Part shown: in pieces, positions 33,972-41,482 of the stretch
Layout of the letters: the number at the start of each line of letters is the position of its first letter
Position numbering within the stretch: position 1 is the first letter of the stretch
Assembly: GCA_016789025.1 (NCBI GenBank)
Contig: JAEURC010000019.1
Coordinates: 1-44,429, forward strand
DNA: 44,429 bases
Reading direction: 5' to 3'
Origin: Anaerolineales bacterium
GTDB lineage: Bacteria; Chloroflexota; Anaerolineae; Anaerolineales; Villigracilaceae
The notes under the pieces: model-generated
The model's input: only the letters and a program-made list of their open reading frames with translations
Database searches by the model: none
What the model was told of the DNA's origin: nothing
Made by a program: the position numbers and the translations under genes

Positions 33972-34991
33972 ATGAACAAAAAATTTTTGCTCGTTGCAAT
34001 TTCGATCCTCCTGTTGGCTTGTACTGCGACTGGGACTCCGACAACTGTTCCACCTGTGGAGCCGAGTGCGACTTCGATCATCCCTCCCGCTGATTCAACT
34101 TTCACGCCTCCGCCTCCATCAACGGATGGACCGAGTCTTGCCAATTGCCCGTTGTTCCCTGCGAACAATTTCTGGAACGCTCGCGTGGATTCGCTTCCCA
34201 TCCACCCGCAATCTGATTCGTGGATCGACAACATCGGACGCGACGAAGGCTTTCACATGGATTTCGGCTCGGGCGAGTGGGACGGGGGTCCGATCGGGAT
34301 TCCATACAACGTCGTGGCTGGATCAACTGTCCCTGCGTATGAACCGGAGTTTTATTATCCCGATGAATCCGACGCGGGACCGTATCCGATTCCCGACAAT
34401 CCGAATCGCGAGTGGGGGAGCGATCACCACATTTTGGTCGTGGACACGGAGGCTTGCGTGTTGTATGAAATGTACGACATGAGTTTCGATAATGGCGTGT
34501 GGAGCGGCGGCTCGGGCGCGATCTGGGATTTGAACTCGAATGCCCTGCGCCCCGACACGTGGACATCCGCTGACGCGGCGGGTTTGCCGATTTTGCCAGG
34601 GCTGGTTCGTTATGACGAAATTGTTGCTGGCGAAATTAACCACGCATTACGATTTACTGTTGAAGACACAGCGGGCTACATCTGGCCCGCGCGGCATCAG
34701 ACCTCCGATCCGAAAAATGCAATCCCGCCGATGGGCGCGCGCTTCCGCTTGAAAGCGGATTACGATATTTCAAGTTTCCCGCCTGAGATGCAAGTTCTTT
34801 TGCAAGCGATGAAGACATATGGAGTCGTGTTGGCAGACAATGGCTCGAATTGGTACGTCAGCGGCGCGCCCGATGAACGCTGGGACAATGATATGTTGCA
34901 CCTGCTCGATGTTTTGACGGGAGACGATTTTGTGGTGGTGGATACGTCTGTGTTAATGGTGGATGAGGATTCGGGGGAGGTTCGCCCATGA
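33972..34991 (+). CDS. Predicted lipoprotein of unknown function
   Basis: A 339-residue protein. The lipobox LLLAC puts the lipidated Cys at residue 17, followed by a Thr/Pro/Ser-rich spacer to about residue 55. The mature domain starts CPLFPANNFWNARVDSLP and contains repeated acidic and aromatic motifs (DHHILVVDTEACVLYEMYD, PILPGLVRYDEIVAGEINHALRFT). This pattern occurs in uncharacterised secreted proteins of several phyla; I do not recognise a tested function. The RBS GAGG precedes ATG 33972. It splits the two helicase genes, together with the transposase. Confidence 0.75.
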   Translation: MNKKFLLVAISILLLACTATGTPTTVPPVEPSATSIIPPADSTFTPPPPSTDGPSLANCPLFPANNFWNARVDSLPIHPQSDSWIDNIGRDEGFHMDFGSGEWDGGPIGIPYNVVAGSTVPAYEPEFYYPDESDAGPYPIPDNPNREWGSDHHILVVDTEACVLYEMYDMSFDNGVWSGGSGAIWDLNSNALRPDTWTSADAAGLPILPGLVRYDEIVAGEINHALRFTVEDTAGYIWPARHQTSDPKNAIPPMGARFRLKADYDISSFPPEMQVLLQAMKTYGVVLADNGSNWYVSGAPDERWDNDMLHLLDVLTGDDFVVVDTSVLMVDEDSGEVRP

Positions 34992-34998
34992 ATTGCCC

Positions 34999-35047
34999 GC
35001 ACGGGGATGAACCCCCGTGCTACACATACGAAGACGGCTGAAGCCGC
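34999..35047. repeat. Left REP unit of the transposase
   Basis: It starts 7 bp after the stop codon of the lipoprotein gene. The first hairpin has an 8-bp stem and loop ATGAAC; the second has a 5-bp stem with GA tip. The ATG of the transposase follows 13 bp later. Confidence 0.8.
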
Positions 35048-35059
35048 CTTGAGATATAC

Positions 35060-35470
35060 ATGCCTTATTGGAAACTCTATTATCATTTTGTTTGGGGAAC
35101 GAAAAATCGTTTGCCATTAATTGACTTGACTCTCGAACCTGAGCTATATCGCGTTATCGCGGCAAAGGCGCAGGGCATGGGTGGATTCGTCCATGCTGTC
35201 GGCGGGATGGAAGATCACGCTCATCTTGCTGTTTCTGTTCCGCCCAAAATAGCGCCTGCGAAATTCATCGGAGATGTGAAAGGGAATAGTTCGCATTACG
35301 TCAACCACGTGATCAAACCCGATTTCGAGTTTTACTGGCAGGATGAATATGGAGTCTTGTCCTTCGGTGAAAGAAATCTTGCTTCGGTGGTACGATATAT
35401 TCACAACCAAAAACAACATCACGCAGACGGAACATATATAGCGGCGATGGAGAGGATGGATGAAACATAG
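35060..35470 (+). CDS. tnpA: IS200/IS605-family transposase (TnpA, REP-associated type)
   Basis: A 136-residue Y1 HUH transposase. The HUH pair is in EDHAHLAVSVPP (His53, His55) and the catalytic Tyr113 is in VVRYIHNQKQHH. The N-terminus YWKLYYHFVWGTKNRLPLI is typical. Such enzymes cut and rejoin single-stranded DNA at subterminal hairpins. The gene looks intact, with normal length and complete catalytic residues, and it is flanked by REP hairpins in both orientations. There is no accessory TnpB. Confidence 0.93.
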   Translation: MPYWKLYYHFVWGTKNRLPLIDLTLEPELYRVIAAKAQGMGGFVHAVGGMEDHAHLAVSVPPKIAPAKFIGDVKGNSSHYVNHVIKPDFEFYWQDEYGVLSFGERNLASVVRYIHNQKQHHADGTYIAAMERMDET

Positions 35471-35546
35471 GTTACGTGGACGGAGGTTGATCTTTGGCAT
35501 TGTCCGCCGTGGGATAAATGTGTTGCACATGGCATGACACAGTCCG

Positions 35547-35669
35547 TGCCGTGTCCGCCCGACGATGAACCGTTGGGCTACGCCTACGAAGGCGGCTCAA
35601 GCCGCCTCGCCCGCGCCTAGTCCGCTTTAGCGGGCTTTGTATGAATAGCACGGTGGTTTATCACCGTGC
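35547..35669. repeat. Right REP cluster of the transposase
   Basis: One unit in the same orientation as the left one and one inverted unit. The last hairpin has an 8-bp perfect stem and the reverse of its flank (CCCGCACGG) matches the left end CCCGCACGG. AGTCCGCT-TT-AGCGGGCT lies between them. Confidence 0.8.
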
Positions 35670-35723
35670 GGGTTTGCGGGGTAGAATCAACCGAAGAAAT
35701 CAGAATACCTCAATCAAGAAATT

Positions 35724-35758
35724 TTGACACTTGATACTTGATACCTGAAACCTGAACA
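35724..35758. repeat. Five heptanucleotide repeats before the second helicase
   Basis: TTGACAC, TTGATAC, TTGATAC, CTGAAAC, CTGAACA: 5 x 7 nt, ending 1 bp before the start codon at 35760. Confidence 0.85.
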
Positions 35759-35759
35759 T

Positions 35760-38222
35760 ATGACCCTCACCTTCACCCCTCGTCCCTCCCAACAACAAAT
35801 CCTCCGCTACGATAGCGGACGGCTCGGCATTGCCGCCGTCCCTGGCGCGGGGAAGACGCACATTCTCTCCGCGTTGGCGGCGCAGATTATTCAAAGCGGT
35901 GCGTTGCAAGACGATCAGGAAGTGCTCATCGTCACGCTCGTCAACTCGGCGGTGGACAATTTCGAAGCGCGCATCAAACGTTTCTTCGACAACCCGTTGC
36001 AAGCCCTCTACAAATATCGCGTTCGCACATTGCATGGGCTGGCGCATGACATCGTCCGCGAAAAGCCTGCGAGCGTGGGACTCGAAAATCGTTTCAGCAT
36101 CATTGACGAGCGTGAGGCGGGTTTCATTCGCAAAGAGTCGGTCAATGCGTGGCTGGCGAATCATTCATTGGATGAATACCTCGACCCCGCCCTCGATCAA
36201 TCCAAAATGGATTGGGTCAAGCGCGATCAACTTCCCAATTTATTGGACTCCCTCGCCTTAGCTTTTATCCGCTCCTCGAAAGATCGCCTCTTGACTCCCG
36301 ACAGCCTGCGCGCCAAACTCGACGCTTTGTCCACGCCCCTGCCTCTCGCCGAACTCGGCTACAGCATCTACGCGGACTATCAACGCGCCCTCGCCTACCG
36401 CGGCGCCGTGGACTTCGACGATCTGATTCGACTCGCATTGACCCTGCTAGAAAACGACGAAGAATATCTTGTGCGACTTCAATATCGTTATCCATATATT
36501 CTCGAAGATGAAGCGCAAGATTCGAGTTTGACGCAGGAGAGGATACTTTCTCTCTTAAGTGGCTCTCGCCCTGAGCGGAGCCGCAGCGATAGCGGAGGCG
36601 CAGACGAAGGGCAATTGACTGGCGACCCCGCGCTTCGTCTGCGGACTTCGCTTCGCTCGTCCTCCGCTCAGCGCGATGATGGTAACTGGGTCCGTGTGGG
36701 TGACCCGAACCAAGCCATCTTTGAGACATTTACAACTGCCTCGCCCGAACTCCTCCGCGCGTTTATTCAAAACAACCCAAGCATAGACATGCCCGAGTCG
36801 GGGCGGTCACAGCCATCCATTCTGACGTTGGCGAATCATCTCATTGACTGGGTAATGACGTCGCATCCCATCCCCGAAGCGCGGACGGCGTTGTCGGTGC
36901 CGCATATTGTCCCTGTGCCAGAGGATGACCCGCAGCAAAATCCGCCAGATAACCCTGAGGGAATTAAATTTATTAGTAAACGATATACGCCAGAGGAAGA
37001 ACTCGAAGCGGTGGTCAAATCGGTGAAGGGATATGTTGACTCCATTTGGGGTTTTCCCGATGAAGACAAACCGACGATTGCGATCCTTGTCCCGCGTAAC
37101 CAGCGCGGCGTGGATGTGGTCAATGCGTTGCGCCAAAAGGGAATCGAGCCGATTGAGTTAATTTCGAGTACAAGCGAGACACGGGCGGCGGCGGGATCAT
37201 TGAGTTACTTGTTGGGCTATCTGGCGGATCCAAGTTCGGCGCGGAAGTTGTCGAAGGCGTATGAGGTGTGGCGCAGAGATATTTTTGGTGGCAACCGTAG
37301 GGGCGACCCGTCAAGGTCAAACGGTGATTCCGATGAGGGCATGGAGGGTCGCCCCTACATCGAGCAGATTCCAACCTTGTTGCGCAAGATGGTTGACGTG
37401 GAAAATTTTGTAGCGCCACAAAATGCCGACGACTGGCGATCAGCTATCGGTGCGAATGAAGCGGGGCAAGTCGTCGAGGAGTTGAGCGCGTTCCGAGTCG
37501 TCATCCAGAGATGGTTGAGCGCGGTGACGCTTCCGATTGATCAGTTGGTGTTGACGTTGGCGCAGGATGTGTTCACCGAGGCGCACGATCTGGCGCTGGC
37601 GCATAAACTTGCGTTGGTGTTGCGAAGCGCGGCGGACGATCACGCGGATTGGCGTCTGCCTGAGTTGACGGCGGAGCTGGCGGTGATCGCGAAGAACGAA
37701 CGGCGCTTCATCGGGTTCTCGTCGGACGATTCGGGCTTTGACCCCGAACGCCATCGCGGACGGGTGGTGGTGACGACGATGCACAAGGCGAAGGGACTGG
37801 AATGGGACCGCGTGTATTTGATGTCGGTCAATAATTACGACTTCCCATCGAACATGCCGAACGACCGTTTTATTTCGGAGAAGTGGTTCGTGCGGAGCGG
37901 GTTGGACTTGTCGGCGGAGGCGTTGGCGCAGTTGGGCGCGTTGTGGTCTCGATACGTGCCGCCACGCTTCGACTTCGCTGCCGCTCCGCTCAGCGCGGGC
38001 GGCACTACTCGACCACCATCGAATGAATATGATTGGTACGAAGAAGGCGCGGCGACGATGCGCTCGCGGTTGGATTACGTGAAGGAACGTCTGCGCCTGT
38101 TCTACGTGGGCATCACGCGCGCGAAACGGGAGTTGATCGTCACATGGAATTCGGGCAGGCAAGGCGATGCGACGCCGAGTTTGCCGTTGAGTGAGTTGAT
38201 GGGGTGGTGGGAGGGGAGATGA
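35760..38222 (+). CDS. UvrD/Rep-family ATP-dependent DNA helicase with three palindrome-encoded inserts
   Basis: An 820-residue SF1A helicase with intact motifs: Q-motif PSQQQILRYD, Walker A GAGKTH (29-34), Ia TLVNSAVDNFEARI, II LEDEAQDSS (248-256), III VGDPNQAIFETF, V TTMHKAKGLEWDRVYLMSVNN and VI YVGITRAKRELIV. It translocates on single-stranded DNA and unwinds duplexes, probably in repair or recombination. Three segments that are unlikely to belong to the fold are encoded by inverted repeats: about residues 266-306, 513-533 and 729-753. All are in frame. No nuclease domain is present. Confidence 0.9.
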   Translation: MTLTFTPRPSQQQILRYDSGRLGIAAVPGAGKTHILSALAAQIIQSGALQDDQEVLIVTLVNSAVDNFEARIKRFFDNPLQALYKYRVRTLHGLAHDIVREKPASVGLENRFSIIDEREAGFIRKESVNAWLANHSLDEYLDPALDQSKMDWVKRDQLPNLLDSLALAFIRSSKDRLLTPDSLRAKLDALSTPLPLAELGYSIYADYQRALAYRGAVDFDDLIRLALTLLENDEEYLVRLQYRYPYILEDEAQDSSLTQERILSLLSGSRPERSRSDSGGADEGQLTGDPALRLRTSLRSSSAQRDDGNWVRVGDPNQAIFETFTTASPELLRAFIQNNPSIDMPESGRSQPSILTLANHLIDWVMTSHPIPEARTALSVPHIVPVPEDDPQQNPPDNPEGIKFISKRYTPEEELEAVVKSVKGYVDSIWGFPDEDKPTIAILVPRNQRGVDVVNALRQKGIEPIELISSTSETRAAAGSLSYLLGYLADPSSARKLSKAYEVWRRDIFGGNRRGDPSRSNGDSDEGMEGRPYIEQIPTLLRKMVDVENFVAPQNADDWRSAIGANEAGQVVEELSAFRVVIQRWLSAVTLPIDQLVLTLAQDVFTEAHDLALAHKLALVLRSAADDHADWRLPELTAELAVIAKNERRFIGFSSDDSGFDPERHRGRVVVTTMHKAKGLEWDRVYLMSVNNYDFPSNMPNDRFISEKWFVRSGLDLSAEALAQLGALWSRYVPPRFDFAAAPLSAGGTTRPPSNEYDWYEEGAATMRSRLDYVKERLRLFYVGITRAKRELIVTWNSGRQGDATPSLPLSELMGWWEGR
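36571..36671. repeat. In-frame palindromic insert 1 of the second helicase
   Basis: CTGAGCGGAG (36571-36580) and CTCCGCTCAG (36662-36671) are exact inverse ends; inside, CGCAGACGAAG (36599-36609) and CTTCGTCTGCG (36633-36643) pair too. It encodes a Ser/Arg-rich stretch of about 40 residues between motifs II and III. Confidence 0.8.
37297..37358. repeat. In-frame palindromic insert 2 of the second helicase
   Basis: GTAGGGGCGACCC (37297-37309) and GGGTCGCCCCTAC (37346-37358) are a perfect 13-bp inverted repeat. It encodes about 20 residues (RRGDPSRSNGD and on). The wording recalls the intergenic palindrome at 25611. Confidence 0.8.
37946..38017. repeat. In-frame palindromic insert 3 of the second helicase
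   Basis: It starts GTCTCGATACGTGCCGCC and ends CACTACTCGACCACC. It is about 80 per cent identical by eye to the intergenic element at 28071-28140. It encodes VPPRFDFAAAPLSAGG and flanks, placed just before motif VI. Confidence 0.82.
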
Positions 38223-38289
38223 CGTTTCGTTTTTTGATGTAAGACAGAAGTATAATGCTGAGTGCAGAGCAAATTTCAGAGAGACATTT

Positions 38290-38583
38290 ATGAATGAAGT
38301 TGCCACTGAAACTAAAATGCGATTTACCACAATAACAAAGTGGATATTGTCTGGATTCATAGATTCCATATTTCTTGTGTTTTGGGTGTTAATTCAATGG
38401 GGAACACAAAGAGTTTTAGAAAACCTTCGGTTAGTAGGAATTGACAGAGTGGTGTTTTATGTTTTTCAGGTACTTTTTGCATTGTCAACTTTGGCTCCCG
38501 TGATTATTTTTATGTATAGTGATATTGCGACTATGATAATTAGAGCAAAAATTCAAATAAAAAACGAAAAGAAGAGAAAATAA
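38290..38583 (+). CDS. Small membrane protein upstream of dedA
   Basis: A 97-residue protein with two hydrophobic segments (about residues 17-40 and 54-80) and a basic tail IKNEKKRK. No family is recognised. It is only one codon-stop away from the dedA start and shares its AT-rich composition, so the two probably moved together. A TATAAT at 38251-38256 may be the -10 box of their promoter. Confidence 0.6.
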   Translation: MNEVATETKMRFTTITKWILSGFIDSIFLVFWVLIQWGTQRVLENLRLVGIDRVVFYVFQVLFALSTLAPVIIFMYSDIATMIIRAKIQIKNEKKRK

Positions 38584-39414
38584 ATGGAACACGAAGATTT
38601 CTTGCTGCCCACAGAACATGAGTTAAGGGAATTCGCTAAGATATTTACCCAGCGAGTAAAAATCTTCACAGGTATTGCGTTATTTAGTGGGATTGTTTTC
38701 GCTGCTCTTGCAATGATGGGGGTTGCAGCAATGAGTAGCGATGCGCCACCAGCAGCTAATATGACTCTGATAGAAGTAATCAAAGAGCTTGGAAAAATAT
38801 TTCTAAATTTGAGCTCCTATCTAAGTGCATTAATTGTTGCTTATGGCGTTTGGATATATGTTTTGTTATTCTTGGTCATATTCATGGAAACTGGTCTGGT
38901 CTTGACACCCTATTTGTCTGGGGAGTCTTTACTTTTTGCAACAGGGGTATTGGCAAAATCACATTCCCTAAATATTTGGCTTCTGCTTGTATTGTTTATC
39001 TTCGCGTCTATCATAGGTAATATTGTCAATTATTGGATAGGTCATTATTTGGGACATCAGGCTTACCGTATCAAGTGGATTAGGAAAGAATATTTTCATC
39101 GTTTACATGCCTTTTTTCAGAAGCACGGAGGAAAGATAATTTTCCTAGCTCGTTTCTTTCCTGTTCTTCGTACTTTCGCCCCATTTATTGCAGGTTCTGC
39201 TCTGATGTCATATGCTTATTTCATTACCTATAACGTTTTTGGCGGTATTGTTTGGGTGTTGCTTTTTACTTTAGCAGGGTATTTCTTTGGGAATTTCCAT
39301 TTTGTTAGCAACAACTTTGATTTTGTATTTGTTATCATTGTTTTAATATCAATAATTCCAGTGATAGCTTTGCCTAATTTGTGGGGAGGAAGAAGAGCAG
39401 AGGCTGATAGATAA
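38584..39414 (+). CDS. DedA-family (VTT domain) membrane protein
   Basis: A 276-residue protein. The N-terminal 80 residues are an extension with one extra hydrophobic helix. The DedA core has FMETGLVLTPYLSGESLLFATG, IGNIVNYWIGHYLGH, and the conserved HAFFQKHGGKIIFLARFFPVLRTFAPFIAG motif split over residues 178-207. DedA proteins act as lipid scramblases or flippases and affect membrane potential. The usual length is about 220. The gene is AT-richer than its neighbours. Confidence 0.85.
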   Translation: MEHEDFLLPTEHELREFAKIFTQRVKIFTGIALFSGIVFAALAMMGVAAMSSDAPPAANMTLIEVIKELGKIFLNLSSYLSALIVAYGVWIYVLLFLVIFMETGLVLTPYLSGESLLFATGVLAKSHSLNIWLLLVLFIFASIIGNIVNYWIGHYLGHQAYRIKWIRKEYFHRLHAFFQKHGGKIIFLARFFPVLRTFAPFIAGSALMSYAYFITYNVFGGIVWVLLFTLAGYFFGNFHFVSNNFDFVFVIIVLISIIPVIALPNLWGGRRAEADR

Positions 39415-39443
39415 AAAATGGACTCAGGTGGGATGGGGAATGC

Positions 39444-39564
39444 GACCTCACCTAGATGGTGACGAATAAACGGCTTGTTGGTTTGACCTCACCCAGATAA
39501 ACGTAATGGTCGGCGTGTTGGGTTGACCTCACCCAGATAAGCGTAATGATCGGCGTGTTGACTT
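39444..39564. repeat. Three tandem 40-41-bp units
   Basis: Each unit starts GACCTCACC and ends near CGGCTTGTTGG or CGGCGTGTTGG. Starts are at 39444, 39485 and 39525. The second and third are nearly identical; the first is divergent. There is no coding ORF across them and no spacer structure. Confidence 0.8.
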
Positions 39565-39566
39565 GT

Positions 39567-39711
39567 CCCTCTCCTAAAGGAGAGGGTATGGGGTTGAATC
39601 CTTTTCTGTGGGATGGGGAAATTGAATCTCCAAGAAAATTTTGGTTTGATGAGCAAAGGCTTCTCCCTCGTAGGAGACGCGTACCCGAGCCCTTCGGCAG
39701 GCTCAGGATAA
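39567..39711. repeat. Short palindromes in the gap after dedA
   Basis: CCCTCTCC (39567-39574) and GGAGAGGG (39579-39586) form a hairpin like that at 25572. A CCCTTCGGCAGGCTCAGG copy of the CCTGAG family lies near 39692-39710. Overall, 39415-39959 (545 bp) has no convincing gene: the ORF at 39546-39809 runs through these repeats and is rejected. Confidence 0.55.
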
Positions 39712-39959
39712 ACTCCGCGAGTGGTAGACGGGAGAGGGGTTTGAATGAAGAGCGGCTGTACTTTCCGCGAGACCGTTTTCAAATCTGCAACTCGCATCCG
39801 AAATTATAGAATCTCATTCATCTTGTAGTACAATGTGCGTGAAAGAGTTTGACAATTTTGTTCCTGTCTGTTCCGTGGGGAAGGGATGGTCATCAAGTAA
39901 CGAAATCTCGAAAACTCCAAACTGAGTCCGCTATATTTTTACTCTCTATGGAGACCCGC

Positions 39960-40196
39960 ATGCGCAATCCGAAAACAAAATTCGACCTGCAATGGAAAGT
40001 GTTCCGCAGTCGTTCCACCGAATGGTGGAGTCTGCTGGCTGAGCACGACCTGAAAAAAATTGACAAGGCGGACGACAAACAGAATCGATTCGTCACCCTG
40101 CTTCAAGTGAAGTATGGATACACACGTCAACAGGCGCAGGAAGAGATTAACAACCGCTGGATGGCGTTTTACATGGCGAGAAAAGTCGCTGGGTAA
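39960..40196 (+). CDS. CsbD-like stress protein
   Basis: A 78-residue protein from ATG 39960, with GGAG at the right distance. The pattern WWSLLAEHDLKKIDKADDKQ and LLQVKYGYTRQQAQEEINNRW matches the second half of CsbD-like proteins (short, charged, stress-induced in Bacillus). Function unknown. The in-frame ORF starts earlier at TTG 39849, but its extra residues are not family-like. Confidence 0.65.
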   Translation: MRNPKTKFDLQWKVFRSRSTEWWSLLAEHDLKKIDKADDKQNRFVTLLQVKYGYTRQQAQEEINNRWMAFYMARKVAG

Positions 40197-40339
40197 AACT
40201 TACGGCTACAACAAAACGAAAGTGGTCTCGGATGTGCGTTCGAGACCACTTTTTGTTTCCAGTGGTAGAGGAAATTGGGTCTTATCATGTGGTCTTGCGA
40301 ATCGGGCTTGCCAATTAAAAATGCCGTTATACTTCGGTC

Positions 40340-41149
40340 ATGGAGCAAGCGGAACTTGCGATTGCCGCCGAAAGACTAGCCCGCCTCAGCGCGGACTTTC
40401 ATGTAGCCGTCCTCCGCGATTGGGGGAGCGGGGAAGAAACCCCGGATGGCGCATGGCAAAATGGGTTGTGGTCGCTCGCCGAGTTAGACAGATTGCACGA
40501 CTCGATCTCCCTGCTGGCGAATTCGTTTGGCGGAAGCGAAAGTTTCCTCAACAAGGTGGGAAGCGTAACAGTGAAGAAAGGCGAGATCGGTTCGCATGGA
40601 GGGGAAGCGCTGCACGGAAGAATTACGTTATCGAGCGCTAGTTCATTCAACGCGTGGACAGTTGTCCATGAATTCGCTCACATCTGGGATGAGAACAGCG
40701 GCTGGCAATTATCCCGCCAGCTCGAACGATACACCGGCGGGTACACATCTCGGTTTTTCTCGTGGGTGAAAAAATATTTGCGGCTTGCCGACTTGAATGG
40801 CTTTACCAAAGCGGAGGAGCCCGGCAAGCGCGGACGCAAACCCGGCTGTAACGCGCGCGGCTACTTCTACGGCGACAAACCCAGCGGCTCGAACTACTCC
40901 TTCAACCGCGTGGAGGATTTCGCCGAGTCGGTGGCGATGTATGTCGGCTGGGGAAACGACAACGCGCTAAGCGATCAAGCCCGCGCAAGAATCTCGCGCT
41001 ACGAACTCGCGGACGGGGAGGTTGATCCGTTTTTTCGCACAAAAGATAACTGGGCGGAGTATGCAAAATACTTTGACCCCGAAGGCGGAGATTACTCCAA
41101 GACGAAGAGGTGGAGGTTTGTGGAGCATGAAATGACACGCGGCATTTGA
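40340..41149 (+). CDS. Putative zinc metalloprotease with HEXXH motif
   Basis: A 269-residue protein without a signal peptide. TVVHEFAHIWDENS carries the zincin motif (His110, Glu111, His114), and FNRVEDFAESVAMYVGW further on supplies a likely third ligand (Glu in EDFAES), the gluzincin arrangement. Together with the Arg/Lys-rich middle (KRGRKPG) this points to a peptidase of an unnamed family. No target is inferable. The ATG at 40340 is in a good position after a short leader. Confidence 0.65.
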   Translation: MEQAELAIAAERLARLSADFHVAVLRDWGSGEETPDGAWQNGLWSLAELDRLHDSISLLANSFGGSESFLNKVGSVTVKKGEIGSHGGEALHGRITLSSASSFNAWTVVHEFAHIWDENSGWQLSRQLERYTGGYTSRFFSWVKKYLRLADLNGFTKAEEPGKRGRKPGCNARGYFYGDKPSGSNYSFNRVEDFAESVAMYVGWGNDNALSDQARARISRYELADGEVDPFFRTKDNWAEYAKYFDPEGGDYSKTKRWRFVEHEMTRGI

Positions 41150-41243
41150 TTCGATTTTTGTAATCCTTTCGTCTTGTATGTATGGGGTTTTTCCTTTATC
41201 CTTGACTTCATCTAGCCTAAATCCATATTCCAAAATGGGAAGC

Positions 41244-41411
41244 ATGCGCCGCAGAATCAGCGAAGACCGTATCCGCAAGCAAATGATCGACCCTTCGACT
41301 GGCTCAGGGCGGCGCCCGCAATTGGAAAAGGCGGGATGGTATTTGCGCGATTATTCCAAAGTGGGGACTGAAATTCCCGTAGATGGATACGATAAAGAAC
41401 CCTGGAATTGA
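41244..41411 (+). pseudogene. Truncated type I restriction enzyme N-terminus (probable remnant)
   Basis: A short ORF reads MRRRISEDRIRKQMID, then a palindrome-encoded PSTGSGRRP, then QLEKAGWYLRDYSKVGTEIP and VDGYDKEPWN before a stop. The pattern of RIRKQMID...LEKAGW...EIPVDGYD resembles the extreme N-terminus of type I restriction (HsdR-like) proteins. No continuation follows, so it looks like the remnant of a deleted or decayed gene. It sits just upstream of the complete-looking hsdR. The match is from memory of the family and is not proven. Confidence 0.4.
41291..41309. repeat. In-frame CCTGAG-family palindrome in the restriction remnant
   Basis: CCCTTCGACTGGCTCAGGG is a near-perfect copy of the family also found at 27564 and 32891. 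It encodes DPSTGSGR. Confidence 0.75.
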
Positions 41412-41448
41412 TTGACGTGTTCATGCGCTCCAACCAAACGCGGCGGGT

Positions 41449-41454
41449 ATAATC
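41449..41454 (+). promoter_or_regulatory. Possible -10 box of hsdR
   Basis: TATAAT occurs 29 bp before ATG 41483. No good -35 is visible at 16-18 bp. Confidence 0.35.
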
Positions 41455-41482
41455 TAGTCACTAAAATTCAAAACCATAACCA

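Larger units (their letters stand above)
34996..35670 (+). mobile_element. IS200-like/RAYT unit flanked by REP hairpins (REPtron-like)
   Basis: A single-Tyr HUH transposase gene is bracketed by related hairpin pairs. Left: GCACGGGG-ATGAAC-CCCCGTGC (34999-35020) then CGGCT-GA-AGCCG (35035-35046). Right: a direct copy GCCCGACG-ATGAAC-CGTTGGGC (35547-35568) then AGGCGGCT-CA-AGCCGCCT (35590-35607), followed by an inverted copy ending GCACGGTG-GTTTAT-CACCGTGC (35648-35669). The shared loop ATGAAC and the spacer TACnnnTACGAA (TACACATACGAA / TACGCCTACGAA) link the left and right units. Confidence 0.8.

Noticed and set aside
37440..38369. 309-codon ORF on the minus strand
   Set aside because: It is antisense to the C-terminal helicase motifs V and VI and has a His/Arg-rich shadow composition.
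39444..39564. Short direct repeats that could suggest a CRISPR array
   Set aside because: The units are contiguous 40-41-bp tandems with no unique spacers, and no cas genes are nearby.
39546..39809. 87-codon ORF after dedA
   Set aside because: It runs through hairpins and the CCTGAG-family repeat. It has no RBS and no family-like pattern.
41449..41482. A confident hsdR promoter
   Set aside because: Only the -10 box is convincing; no -35 lies at the right spacing, so I list it at low confidence only.
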